Shown: positions 17,701-24,615, counted from the first letter of the stretch. The stretch: 36,086 nt of DNA from Streptomyces himastatinicus ATCC 53653 (GCF_000158915.1 NZ_GG657754.1:2919030-2955115); one strand, 5' to 3'. A program made the numbers and translations. Notes: generated by a model from the sequence alone, not told the origin.

Positions 17701-18612
17701 CCCGAGTTCAAGGGGTCGTACAGCGGCGTCATCCACGAGATGACCGAGGCCCGCGACGTCCGCATGGGCATGTACGGGCACAGCAACCAGGTCGCCCACC
17801 ACGCGACGTACATGTACGACGCGGCCGGACAGCCCTGGAAGACCCAGGAGAAGGTCCGCGAGGTGCTCTCCCGCCTCTACACCGGCAGCGAGATAGGTCA
17901 GGGCTACCACGGCGACGAGGACAACGGCGAGCAGTCCGCGTGGTACCTCTTCAGCGCGCTCGGCTTCTACCCCCTGGTGATGGGCGGCTCCGAGTACGCG
18001 ATCGGCTCGCCGCTGTTCACCAAGGCCACGGTGCACCTGGAGAACGGCCGCGACCTGGTCGTCAAGGCGCCGCGCAACAGCCGCTCCAACGTCTACGTCC
18101 AGGCCCTGAAGGTCAACGGCAAGCCGTGGAACTCCACCGCCCTGCCGCATTCAGTGCTCGCACGTGGCGGCACGCTGGAGTTCACGATGGGCGCCGAGCC
18201 CTCGAAGTGGGGCACGGGCGCGAAGGCGGCCCCGACCTCCATCACCCAGGACGACAAGGTGCCCACCCCGCGCCGCGATCTGACGGTGCCGAGCGGGGGT
18301 ACGGCGCTGCTCGACGACACGTCGGGCACGGAGTCGACGTTCGAGTCGGCGACCCTACCGGTCGAGGATGCGGGCCGCGCGGTCCAATACACCCTCACCT
18401 CCGCCGACCACACCAAGGCCCCCACCGGCTGGGTCCTCGAAGGCTCGCCCGACGGCGAGAAGTGGCAGGCCCTGGACCAGCGCTCGGACGAGTCATGGTC
18501 CTGGGACAAGCAGACCCGCGTCTTCACGGTGCGGACGCCCGGTACGTACGAGCACTACCGCCTGGTGCCGGACGGCAAGGCCACCCTGGCCGAGGTCGAA
18601 CTCCTCGGCTGA
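14755..18612 (+). CDS. Secreted GH92 family alpha-mannosidase with F5/8C-type domains
   Basis: A 1285-residue exoenzyme. The ATG at 14755 follows GAGAGG; residues 1-34 form an Arg-rich Sec-type signal peptide ending near ASA. About 98-225 is a discoidin (F5/8 type C) module (ENLVDGDVTTKWLAF, LKGSADGSDWTTLDT, YRHLRLEI). The GH92 N-terminal beta domain starts near 405 (LKHLSDYALTTRG). The catalytic (alpha/alpha)6 part contains GENTPT (about 725), NNGFWDTYRTTWPAY, and the signature GDEDNGEQSAWYLFSALGFYP (about 1052-1072), whose acidic residues serve as catalytic and calcium-site groups in the family. The tail (about 1162-1285) resembles a second F5/8C module. GH92 enzymes are calcium-dependent exo-alpha-mannosidases, mainly alpha-1,2 on N-glycans or yeast mannan. 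An earlier GTG at 14656 would spoil the signal peptide and include the operator. Confidence 0.9.
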   Translation: MRQRRLRRRPPSGRAAALVAAALLVVTAQGAASAVPRGPGAAADRTTAEFASSFEADDPQPDWRNTVETTPGGGKKADGVDGGYTSGIPGNVTDKVTAVRASGEYADAGETKENLVDGDVTTKWLAFDRTPWLEFDLSEPVDVVRYALTSANDAPERDPADWTLKGSADGSDWTTLDTRKDQVFDKPHQTREFSVEGAAAYRHLRLEITRNKGADATQLAETQFANVDTTPPAPADMRSLVDRGPSGSPTAKGNAGFTGTHALRYAGTHKPDGRAYSYNKVFDVNTAVTRDTLLSYRIFPSMAETDLTYPATHVSVDLAFTDGTYLSDLAGAVDQHGARMSPQGQAASKTLYVNQWNHKESRIGAVAAGKTVDRILVAYDSPEGPAKFRGWVDDISVAPKAPEKPLKHLSDYALTTRGTNSSGSFSRGNNFPATAVPGGFNFWTPVTNAGSTDWLYQYARVNNDDNLPTIQAFGASHEPSPWMGDRQTFQVMPSAASGTPDASRTARALPFRHGKETARPYGYGVTFENGLKAEIAPTDHAAVMRFTYPGEDASVVFDNVNNDGGLTLDPEHGVVTGYSDVKSGGSAGATRMFVYGVFDAPVSASGRLPGGGGKDVTGYFRFSPGKDRAVTLRLATSLIGVDQAKTNLEREIPASTSFEQVERRAQSAWDDILSRIEVEGANRDQLTTLYSSLYRLYLYPNSGFENTGTVRKPHYQYASAFSPAAGENTPTRTGAKIVDGKVYVNNGFWDTYRTTWPAYSLLTPKRAGTMVDGFVQQYKDGGWISRWSSPGYADLMTGTSSDVAFADAYLKGVRFDAEAAYEAALKNATVVPPSSGVGRKGMATSPFLGYTSTETHEGLSWALEGYLNDFGLAKMGRALYGKTKKPRYKEESDYFLHRAQNYVSLFDDKAGFFQGRDQAGKWRVPSEKYDPRIWGYDYTETNGWGYAFTAPQDSRGLANLYGGRSGLAEKLDTYFSTPETASPEFKGSYSGVIHEMTEARDVRMGMYGHSNQVAHHATYMYDAAGQPWKTQEKVREVLSRLYTGSEIGQGYHGDEDNGEQSAWYLFSALGFYPLVMGGSEYAIGSPLFTKATVHLENGRDLVVKAPRNSRSNVYVQALKVNGKPWNSTALPHSVLARGGTLEFTMGAEPSKWGTGAKAAPTSITQDDKVPTPRRDLTVPSGGTALLDDTSGTESTFESATLPVEDAGRAVQYTLTSADHTKAPTGWVLEGSPDGEKWQALDQRSDESWSWDKQTRVFTVRTPGTYEHYRLVPDGKATLAEVELLG

Positions 18613-18625
18613 GCGGTCACGTTGT

Positions 18626-18656
18626 GGGTCGGGCCCGTTACACGCGGGCCCGGCCC
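18626..18656 (+). terminator. Terminator after the GH92 gene
   Basis: Arms 18626-18637 and 18645-18656 pair over 12 bp with one G-T wobble and a 7-nt loop, 13 nt after the stop codon. Confidence 0.65.
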
Positions 18657-18739
18657 GGCCGTTCTGTCCGGCTCCCAGCGACGGTGCGTGGCGAGTGGCA
18701 AAGCGCCATCGGACGTCGCGGCCCGGCCCCCTTCCGCGC

Positions 18740-18977
18740 CGTCTCGCGCCTGCGGCGCCTTGGAGCATGCGGCGGCCCCACCGGGAGCCAGTCCGCGCAG
18801 TCGCCGTCCGACGGGCCCGTCGCCCAGTTGAGGTGGATGGGAGACACCGAGTCGCTGTACGCACCACGAGCTGGTGTCCGCCATCCACCTCAACGCCACG
18901 ACAGCCCGCCGGACGGCGACGGCGCGGGGCCCGGCCCGGGGCCCCGCCGCTGCTCCATGCGCCGCAGGCGCGAGACG
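18740..18977. repeat. 238-bp nested inverted repeat (MITE- or REP-like element)
   Basis: Three blocks pair in register around one centre. The outer 19-bp arms (18740-18758 and 18959-18977) are perfect. The middle 17-bp arms (18800-18816 and 18904-18920) have one mismatch. The inner 13-bp arms (18828-18840 and 18881-18893) are perfect, and a short GACACC/GGTGTC pair (18843-18848 and 18873-18878) lies inside. The sequence between blocks is partly similar. It fills most of the 388-nt gap between the GH92 gene and the next gene and has no convincing coding content; the small frames opening MSPIHLN and MSAIHLN on opposite strands are mirror images of the repeat. Confidence 0.7.
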
Positions 18978-19000
18978 AAGCCCGCGCCCGACAGCCGGTC

Positions 19001-19306
19001 TCAGGCCGCCTCGGCCCGCTCGAAGGCGGGCGCCGTGGGCGCCGCGAACCACACGATCCGCGCGGTGATCCCCTTCTCCCGCCCGAACCACCACGTCGCT
19101 CGTTCGGGTGAAGTGAGGCTGAGCCGGTGCCGCCCGTTGGCGGTGACCACGTGCGCGCTCCCGTCGTCGTACGCCAGCCCCCACGCGGCGATTTCGCCGT
19201 CCAGCGCGCCAGGTTCCACCTCGTACTGCACGGCGACGGCGAAGACGCGGGGCGCCTGGTCGAGTGCGAGGTCGCGGAGTTCTTGGTCGAAGTCGAAGGC
19301 AGCCAT
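19001..19306 (-). CDS. Small conserved-type hypothetical protein
   Basis: A 101-residue soluble protein beginning MAAFDFDQELRDLALDQ, with a beta-rich middle (VFAVAVQYEVEPG, AAWGLAYDDGSAHVV, RLSLTSPERATWWFG) and no signal peptide or known motif. The ATG at 19306 has GGGAGA about six bases upstream, and coding-like GC bias supports it. It is divergent from the XRE/DUF397 pair and stops 23 nt from the large inverted repeat. In Streptomyces, whiJ-like loci pair an XRE regulator and DUF397 protein with a small partner; whether this is such a partner is speculation. Confidence 0.6.
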   Translation of the reverse strand: MAAFDFDQELRDLALDQAPRVFAVAVQYEVEPGALDGEIAAWGLAYDDGSAHVVTANGRHRLSLTSPERATWWFGREKGITARIVWFAAPTAPAFERAEAA

Positions 19307-19445
19307 GGAAGTCTCCCGTCAGGAGGGGGAATTGGGCCGTGCACGTACGGTGACGCGATTCACACCGTAGCGAGTCACGCCTAAACCAACCGCGCGACGT
19401 CAGCGCCTGGGCACCGAACTCCGCAAGCTCCGTGAGCGCGCAGGG

Positions 19446-20219
19446 ATGTCGGCCGCAACTGCGGCAAGTCTGCTCGGCGGCAACCAGACCCAGATCAGCA
19501 ACATCGAGGCAGGCCGCCACGGAGTGAGCGCTGACCGTGTCCGGACCCTGGCTCGCCTCTACTCATGCGGGGACCAGGACTACATCGACGCACTCGCCGC
19601 CATGACCGGCACGCGCACGCGAGGGTGGTGGGAGGAGTACCGAGAGTTCCTGCCGATCGGACTGCTCGATCTGGCCGAGGTGGAGCACCACTCCACGTAC
19701 GTACGCGTCGCCACCATGGTCCACATCCCAGGGTTGCTCCAGACCACTGCCCACGCGCGCGTGGTCTTCAACGCGGGGATCCCGCAACTCGCACCGTACG
19801 AGGTGGAGCACCGCGTCTCGCACCGCATCAAGCGGCAGGCGATCCTCCACGGAGACACCCCGACTCCACTGACGGCGATCATTCACGAAGCCGCTCTCCG
19901 CATGGGGTACGGCGGCTCCACCGTGGTCCGTGGACAGCTTCAGCACCTGATCGACATGGGCGAGCGGGACAACGTCACCGTCGTGGTGATTCCGTTCGGC
20001 GCCGGACCTCTTCCCGGCTCCGGCCAGTCAGTTGTTTACTTCGGAGGCCCCGTCCCGCAGCTCGACACCGTTGAACTCGATACCAGTCACGGTATCGAAC
20101 TGGTCGACGCGGAGGCCCAATTGATCAATTACCGAAACGTGCTGGACCGTATGCAGGGGTATGCCCACAAGCCCGCAGCATCCAGGGACCTTATCCACCG
20201 CATCGCGCAGAGCAGCTAA
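19446..20219 (+). CDS. XRE-family regulator with DUF5753 domain (WhiJ-like); start uncertain
   Basis: A regulator with an N-terminal helix-turn-helix (SAATAASLLGGNQTQISNIEAGRHGVSADRVRTLARLY) and a C-terminal DUF5753 region typical of Streptomyces whiJ-type proteins (HIPGLLQTTAHARVVF, VVVIPFGAGPLPGSG, VVYFGGPVPQLDTVELD). The ATG at 19446 gives 257 residues but removes the first HTH helix and has no properly spaced ribosome site. The frame stays open upstream to a TAG at 19368-19370 and encodes the expected prefix TPKPTARRQRLGTELRKLRERAG. However, the codon where homologues would start is GTC (19374-19376), and the only other upstream option is CTG at 19407. The gene is followed after 10 nt by a DUF397 gene, its usual partner. 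Confidence 0.75.
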   Translation: MSAATAASLLGGNQTQISNIEAGRHGVSADRVRTLARLYSCGDQDYIDALAAMTGTRTRGWWEEYREFLPIGLLDLAEVEHHSTYVRVATMVHIPGLLQTTAHARVVFNAGIPQLAPYEVEHRVSHRIKRQAILHGDTPTPLTAIIHEAALRMGYGGSTVVRGQLQHLIDMGERDNVTVVVIPFGAGPLPGSGQSVVYFGGPVPQLDTVELDTSHGIELVDAEAQLINYRNVLDRMQGYAHKPAASRDLIHRIAQSS

Positions 20220-20229
20220 GGGGAACCAC

Positions 20230-20433
20230 GTGTCCAACCATGACTGGCAGAAGTCCTCGTACTGCGCCCAAGGAGCCAACTGCGTCTACGTCGCCGCTCC
20301 CGCCCCCCACACCATCGCCCTCCGGGAGAGCGACGAACCGGACATCATCCTCACCACCACGCCCGCCACCCTCGGCACCTTCATACGCGCGGCGAAGGCC
20401 GGTGCGTTCGACGGGTTCACCCAGGACCGGTAG
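20230..20433 (+). CDS. DUF397 protein
   Basis: A 67-residue protein starting at a GTG (20230) with AAGGGG six bases upstream. It shows the DUF397 pattern: W-x-K-S-S-Y-C (WQKSSYC), ANCVYVA, ALRESDEPD, and a closing FIRAAKAGAFDGF. DUF397 genes almost always sit directly after a DUF5753 XRE regulator in Streptomyces, as here (10-nt gap), and the pairs are linked to developmental and antibiotic control. It probably acts with or against its XRE neighbour, in the cytoplasm. The frame can be extended upstream to 20161, but that would overlap the XRE gene. Confidence 0.85.
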   Translation: MSNHDWQKSSYCAQGANCVYVAAPAPHTIALRESDEPDIILTTTPATLGTFIRAAKAGAFDGFTQDR

Positions 20434-20452
20434 GGCGCGCCGCGCCGCCCGC

Positions 20453-20492
20453 GAATGCCAGGATGGACCGCATGGCTACCGTCCTGGCATTC
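20453..20492 (+). promoter_or_regulatory. Potential RNA hairpin enclosing the deacetylase start
   Basis: GAATGCCAGGA (20453-20463) pairs perfectly with TCCTGGCATTC (20482-20492). The 18-nt loop contains the start codon at 20472, and the stem holds the AGGA ribosome-site candidate. In mRNA this would restrict ribosome access unless opened. Confidence 0.45.
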
Positions 20493-21242
20493 CACGCCCA
20501 CCCCGATGACGAAGCCCTGCTGACCGGCGGCACGCTCGCCCGGCTCGCAGACGAGGGACACCGGGTGGTGGTCGTGGTCGCCACGGACGGGTTGATGGAC
20601 GCCGCGCCAACGGAGGCCGAATCACCCCGCCTGCACGAACTGCGCACCAGCGCCGCACTGTTGGGCGTCGACCGCGTCGTCCACCTCGGCTACGCGGACA
20701 GCGGGCACGGCCCGATCCTCTACCCCGACCCGCCGGACCGTGCGCGCTTCGTCCGGGCGGACACGGAGGAGGCCGCCGAGCGGCTGGCCACGATCCTCCG
20801 CGACGAGGACGCGTCGATGCTGCTCCATTACGACCCGCACGGCGGCTACGGCCACCGCGACCACATCAAGGTCCACCAGGTCGGCCGCCGCGCCGCCGAA
20901 CTGGCCAAGACGCCCAGGGTGCTGGAAGCGACGATGCCGCGCGACACGGCCGAGCGCCTGATCCGCCTGGCCCACCGGCTGAGGATCCCCCTCCGTTTCA
21001 CTCCCGAGGAGCTGAACACCCGCTTCAGCCCCCGGTCGGACATCACCCACCGCCTTGACGTACGCCGCTACGCCCGCCAAAAGCAAGCGGCCCTGGCGGC
21101 CCACCGCTCCCAGATCAACGGCACGGGCCGCTCAAGCGCCGTCTTCCGCAAGATGATCCGTCTCCCGTCCCCACTCTTCGGCCTGCTGCTGGGCCGGGAG
21201 TGGTACATCGACGTCTCCCCCGTCCGACGCCCGGAGCGTTAG
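20472..21242 (+). CDS. PIG-L/LmbE-family deacetylase
   Basis: A 256-residue zinc-dependent N-deacetylase of the PIG-L family (relatives: MshB, Mca, GlcNAc-PI deacetylases). The start ATG at 20472 gives MATVLAFHAHPDDEALLTGGTL. The HPDDE motif (about residues 10-14) supplies zinc ligands His and Asp and the general base. The second ligand motif is HYDPHGGYGHRDHIKVHQVG (about 118-137). The C-terminal DDE-like variation and Arg-rich tail are usual for actinobacterial members. The substrate is unknown; aminosugar conjugates or mycothiol adducts are family precedents. It is convergent with the Rpn-like unit, the two stop codons overlapping by 4 nt (21239-21242). An upstream ATG at 20463 is possible but lacks a spaced ribosome site. 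Confidence 0.85.
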   Translation: MATVLAFHAHPDDEALLTGGTLARLADEGHRVVVVVATDGLMDAAPTEAESPRLHELRTSAALLGVDRVVHLGYADSGHGPILYPDPPDRARFVRADTEEAAERLATILRDEDASMLLHYDPHGGYGHRDHIKVHQVGRRAAELAKTPRVLEATMPRDTAERLIRLAHRLRIPLRFTPEELNTRFSPRSDITHRLDVRRYARQKQAALAAHRSQINGTGRSSAVFRKMIRLPSPLFGLLLGREWYIDVSPVRRPER

Positions 21243-21703
21243 GCGTCCGCGAACAGCTCCTCCGCGCGAGAGGCGGTCACGGCCCGGTCCAGCCACGTGG
21301 CGAGGACGTCCAGATCCCTGCACGCCTCGATGCGCTGACGCGTCTCTCCGGTGACTTCAAGTCCCCGTTGGCCAAGGATCCGCACGATGTCCTCGGCGCG
21401 GCTCTCGATCCGAACATCGGTGAAGGCCCGCTGGCCAAGGTTGGAGCGGAAGAAGATGTTGGGCTCTACGTCGAGCATGTGGCACAGGTCCGTCGTGGAA
21501 GACACCGTCAGAGCACCATCCAGCCAGTCTCCGAGCAGCTCCAAGTCGGTACACAACTGGATGCGCTCACGAGCCATGCCAACGACCTCAAAGCCCCGCC
21601 GGTTGAGGACCCGCACAATGGTTTCGGCGCGGCTCTCGGCCCGAACCTTGGCGAAGGCTACCTGGGAGTGCTCGGAGCGGAAGAAGTTGAGCAGCGCGGA
21701 CAT
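21239..21703 (-). CDS. Stand-alone double copy of the Rpn-like C-terminal module
   Basis: A 154-residue protein made of two copies of the C-terminal module of the gene just upstream. Copy one covers about residues 1-74 (LLNFFRSEHSQVAFAKVRAES, RRGFEVVGMARERI, WLDGALT). Copy two covers 81-154 (NIFFRSNLGQRAFTDVRIES, QRGLEVTGETRQRI, DLDVLATWLDRAVT). The nuclease's own last 71 residues read MNYFRSQHVQHAFAEVRAN, ARGLEVTDETRERI, DMDVLGIWVDRAGT. No nuclease residues are present. The start ATG at 21703 overlaps the nuclease stop as TGATG, so translation is coupled. A longer frame to 21781 is out of phase with the module similarity. Possible roles: antitoxin-like inhibitor, as reported for the short C-terminal product RpnAS in E. 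coli, or degenerate duplication. Confidence 0.7.
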   Translation of the reverse strand: MSALLNFFRSEHSQVAFAKVRAESRAETIVRVLNRRGFEVVGMARERIQLCTDLELLGDWLDGALTVSSTTDLCHMLDVEPNIFFRSNLGQRAFTDVRIESRAEDIVRILGQRGLEVTGETRQRIEACRDLDVLATWLDRAVTASRAEELFADA

Positions 21704-22560
21704 CAGTCGAACAAATCGTCTACACAAGAGACGGTCCCGGCCCGGTCCACCCAGATACCGAGGACATCCATGTCCTTGCATGACTCAATGCGCTCACGCG
21801 TCTCGTCAGTGACCTCGAGCCCCCGAGCCTTGAGGAACCGCAGGAGATCGTTGGCGCGCACCTCTGCGAAGGCGTGCTGGACGTGCTGCGAACGGAAGTA
21901 GTTCATCAACACGGGCATCAGGTCTCTCCAGATCTCTCGTGCCGGGGTGTTTCCGAGACCGGCTTCAACGAGTTCGGCGTACATGAACCCCTGAGCGGGG
22001 TCGAGGCTACTGAGTGCGGTTGCCAAGACCTTCAGTATGGCATCGACGTTTTCACTTTTACTATGCGTAATCGCCGAGAAGACGGCCATCGGGATATCTC
22101 GGACGACTTCCCTCTGATCGCTAACGACGGGAGTGTTGCTGGGGCCCAGGACCAGCGGGCGGACCGTCAGCGACGGATGGCTCGGTAAGCCCAGCGTGAT
22201 GGGACGGGCGGCCCAGCGAGCCGTGGCGTCGTCCGGGCAGAGCACGACCAGCACAGGCTGGTGGCGGAACTTCGCATACATGTACGAGAGGTAGTACGCC
22301 CAGGCTGCCGGTTTGTCCTTGTCCCGTCTGCTCTGCGACTCGATCGCGAAGAGATACGTGCCGTGCTTCTCGGTCTCGACCTGGAGCAAGGTGTCCACTC
22401 GTCTCTCGACGGGTGCGATCTCGGTGAGGTCGGGGCTGACGACGAACGTCTTGCTCGTGTCCGGGAACGGAACGCCGAGCAGTTTTCGCAGTGCTCGGAC
22501 GATGGCCCCGGTGTCCTCCTGGAAAATCCGGTGGAGGGCTTCGTGTGAGGAACTGACCAT
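21703..22560 (-). CDS. Rpn/YhgA-like PD-(D/E)XK nuclease-family protein
   Basis: A 285-residue protein. After a helical N-terminus comes the nuclease-like core: VERRVDTLLQVETEKHGTYLFAIESQSRRD, with Asp56 and the ExQ variant Glu74-Ser-Gln76, then AWAYYLSYMYAKF and the strand PVLVVLCPD. This D...ExQ layout fits the Rpn (recombination-promoting nuclease/transposase_31) branch of the PD-(D/E)XK superfamily. The last 71 residues (215-285) form a helical module that recurs twice in the next gene. The ATG start at 22560 follows an intergenic terminator. Base composition around 22020-22090 is visibly richer in A/T than the neighbours, hinting at transfer. Family precedent: DNA cleavage stimulating recombination, and toxicity held in check by a C-terminal product. 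The exact family label is from motif reading only. Confidence 0.65.
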   Translation of the reverse strand: MVSSSHEALHRIFQEDTGAIVRALRKLLGVPFPDTSKTFVVSPDLTEIAPVERRVDTLLQVETEKHGTYLFAIESQSRRDKDKPAAWAYYLSYMYAKFRHQPVLVVLCPDDATARWAARPITLGLPSHPSLTVRPLVLGPSNTPVVSDQREVVRDIPMAVFSAITHSKSENVDAILKVLATALSSLDPAQGFMYAELVEAGLGNTPAREIWRDLMPVLMNYFRSQHVQHAFAEVRANDLLRFLKARGLEVTDETRERIESCKDMDVLGIWVDRAGTVSCVDDLFD

Positions 22561-22580
22561 GCGTTGAACGCTAAAGACGT

Positions 22581-22609
22581 GAGGGCAAGTGCCAACGGCA
22601 TTTGCCCTC
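22581..22609 (-). terminator. Terminator between epimerase and nuclease genes
   Basis: A 13-bp stem (22581-22593 and 22597-22609) with one G-T pair and a 3-nt loop lies 25 nt past the epimerase stop and 21 nt before the nuclease start, so the nuclease unit needs its own promoter near or within it. Confidence 0.7.
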
Positions 22610-22633
22610 GCATCACCCGAACGAATGTCGCAG

Positions 22634-23647
22634 CTATTGGCGTTGACGTTGTACGGCCAGCACCTCCGTCTCCTTCTCCGGTGTCAGCCCCACCGCCGGG
22701 CGGTCCGGACGCCGCGGCGCCTGGCCGCCCAGGCCACGCAGCCAGGCCCACGTATCGGCCACCGTCTCCCCGACCGGACGGCACCGCAGGCCCGCCGCCA
22801 CCGCCTTCGAGACGTCGGCGGCGTGCAGCGTGTCGTACAGCTCGCCCGGGGGGAGCCAGATCGGGAGGTCGGTCCAAGGGGCGATGTCGGCGGCGAGGAT
22901 GCGTTCCGGGGTGGTCCAGCACAGGTCGGCGTCGGCGTCCGCGTCGGCGGCGGTGGTGCGTACGCAGGTCTCCAGGAGTTCGCCCATCGTGGTGTGGCCC
23001 GGTGGGCTGACCAGGTTGTACGGGCCGCCGAGGCCGCGTTCGGCGGCGTCCAGGAGCCAGGTGGCCAGGTCGCGGGCGTCGATGTACTGCAACGGGAGGT
23101 CACGCGGGCCGGGGGCGAGGACCGGGCCGCCGCGGGCGATGCGGGTCAGCCACCAGGGCAGGCGGCCGACGTTCTCGTACGGGCCGAGGATCAGCCCGGC
23201 GCGGGCCAGCAGCGCGCGGTCGCCGAAGGCGGCGAGGGCGGCGAGTTCGCCGCCGCGTTTGGCCTGCGCGTAGTCGGTGTCGTCAACGGAGTCGGGGGAC
23301 GCTTCCACCACGGGGCCGTCTTCGGCGAGTCCGGCGCGGGCCGGGTAGGTGTAGACGGAGCGGGTGGAGACGTAGACATACGAGCGGGCGCGGTCGGCGA
23401 GGAGTTGGGCTGCGTCACGGACGGCCGCGGGGGCGCCGGACCAGGTGTCCACGACGGCGTCCCACGCGCCGTGTTCGAGGGCGGCGAGCCCGCCGGGCGC
23501 GGTGCGGTCGCCGCGCAGCACGGTGGCTCCCGGCGGCGCGGCATGGCGGCCGCGGTGGAACACCGTGACCTCCCAGCCGCAAGCCAGGGCCGCCTCGGTG
23601 ACGGCGCGTCCCACGAATTCCGTTCCGCCCAGCATCAGAAGTCTCAT
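22634..23647 (-). CDS. NAD-dependent epimerase/dehydratase family protein
   Basis: A 337-residue atypical short-chain dehydrogenase. The N-terminal Rossmann fold shows MRLLMLGGTEFVGRAV (GGTxFVG instead of the usual GxxGxxG, as in CSP41-like and related reductases). D-rich VVDTWSG, STRSVY and the catalytic-type YAQAKRGGE (Y-x-x-x-K) follow, with the conserved QYIDARDLA later. The start at ATG 23647 puts the Rossmann strand at the N-terminus; extending to 23674 adds nine residues. The substrate is not evident. It is divergent from the GNAT gene and ends before a terminator. Confidence 0.85.
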   Translation of the reverse strand: MRLLMLGGTEFVGRAVTEAALACGWEVTVFHRGRHAAPPGATVLRGDRTAPGGLAALEHGAWDAVVDTWSGAPAAVRDAAQLLADRARSYVYVSTRSVYTYPARAGLAEDGPVVEASPDSVDDTDYAQAKRGGELAALAAFGDRALLARAGLILGPYENVGRLPWWLTRIARGGPVLAPGPRDLPLQYIDARDLATWLLDAAERGLGGPYNLVSPPGHTTMGELLETCVRTTAADADADADLCWTTPERILAADIAPWTDLPIWLPPGELYDTLHAADVSKAVAAGLRCRPVGETVADTWAWLRGLGGQAPRRPDRPAVGLTPEKETEVLAVQRQRQ

Positions 23648-23709
23648 GACGAGGACTCTGCCCGCTCCGGGCAACGCGTGCCCGGTGGATTAGCCCTCAG
23701 CAGATCGCC

Positions 23710-24609
23710 ATGATGGAGCGCATGATCCTCCGCCAGCTACGTGACACCGAGGAGGACGCCGAGGCGGTGAGGACCGTGGCCTCGGCCGCCTTCGACACCT
23801 CGCGCGCCCTGCGCGGCGAACCGGCAGCCGACTGGCCGCCCGACCGGCTCGCCCGCATCGACAGCCGCAACCGCCATCTGGCGCGCACCGATCCGGGCGG
23901 CTGCTGGCTCGCCGTGGACGATGTCGGCATGCCGGTCGGCACGGTGCTGTCCACGCGCCGCGAAGGCACCTGGGGGCTCGCGCTGTTCGCCGTGCTGCCC
24001 CGGGCCCAGCGGCGCGGGATAGGGCGGGAGCTGATGGCCGCGGCGCTGCTGTACGGACGGGCCTGTCTGCGCGGGATCATCTGCGGGTCCCGGGATCCGC
24101 GCGCGGCGGCCACGTACCGGCGGGCGGGCTTCACCCTGCATCCCGCGATGCGGCTGCGCGGCACCGTCGACAAGGAGCTGAAGGCCCGGCTGCCGTCGCT
24201 GGACGGCGCCGTGCACGAGGGCACGGCGCGGCACCGGGACCTGATGGACTCCCTGGACCGCCGCACCCGCGGTGGGGCGCACGGCCCCGACCACGAGGAG
24301 ATGCTGCGGCACTCGCGGCTGCTGGTCGTCGACGAGCTGACCGGGAGCGGCTACTGCTACATCGGCGCGGACGGGGACGTCGAGTTGCTCGCCGCGACCT
24401 CCCGACGGCTGGCGGGCCGCCTGCTGACCGCTGCCCTGCTCAGCCTCCCGGAGGGCGCGGAGGTGGCGGTGGAGAACCTGACGGCCGAGCAGGAGTGGGC
24501 GGTGGACGTCGGCCTCGCGGCGGGTCTGGAGCTGTCCAACGCGGGCTACGTCTGCCTGCGCGGGATGCGGCCGCCGTCCCCGTACATCCCCTCCGGCGCG
24601 TTCCTGTGA
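23710..24609 (+). CDS. GNAT-family N-acetyltransferase
   Basis: A 299-residue protein with an N-terminal GNAT domain: acetyl-CoA pyrophosphate loop PRAQRRGIGRELMAAALLYGRA (Q/RxxGxG/A motif at about 100-106) and the beta-bulge region CGSRDPRAAATYRRAGF. The second half (about 160-299) looks like a degenerate second GNAT fold without a clear CoA loop, a layout common in actinobacterial tandem-GNAT proteins. Three closely spaced in-frame ATGs (23710, 23713, 23722) leave the exact start open; none has an ideal ribosome site. Substrate unknown. It ends before a shared bidirectional terminator with the convergent aconitase gene. Confidence 0.8.
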   Translation: MMERMILRQLRDTEEDAEAVRTVASAAFDTSRALRGEPAADWPPDRLARIDSRNRHLARTDPGGCWLAVDDVGMPVGTVLSTRREGTWGLALFAVLPRAQRRGIGRELMAAALLYGRACLRGIICGSRDPRAAATYRRAGFTLHPAMRLRGTVDKELKARLPSLDGAVHEGTARHRDLMDSLDRRTRGGAHGPDHEEMLRHSRLLVVDELTGSGYCYIGADGDVELLAATSRRLAGRLLTAALLSLPEGAEVAVENLTAEQEWAVDVGLAAGLELSNAGYVCLRGMRPPSPYIPSGAFL

Positions 24610-24615
24610 GATACG

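Noticed and set aside
18638..19068. Small frames opening MSPIHLN (minus) and MSAIHLN (plus)
   Set aside because: They are mirror images produced by the inverted repeat, with Arg/Pro/Ala-rich tails and no ribosome sites; not supported as genes.
19001..20433. A toxin-antitoxin reading of the 101-residue protein with the XRE/DUF397 pair
   Set aside because: The XRE/DUF397 pair fits the common whiJ-like regulatory family, and the 101-residue protein shows no toxin motif; divergent orientation gives no support for a unit.
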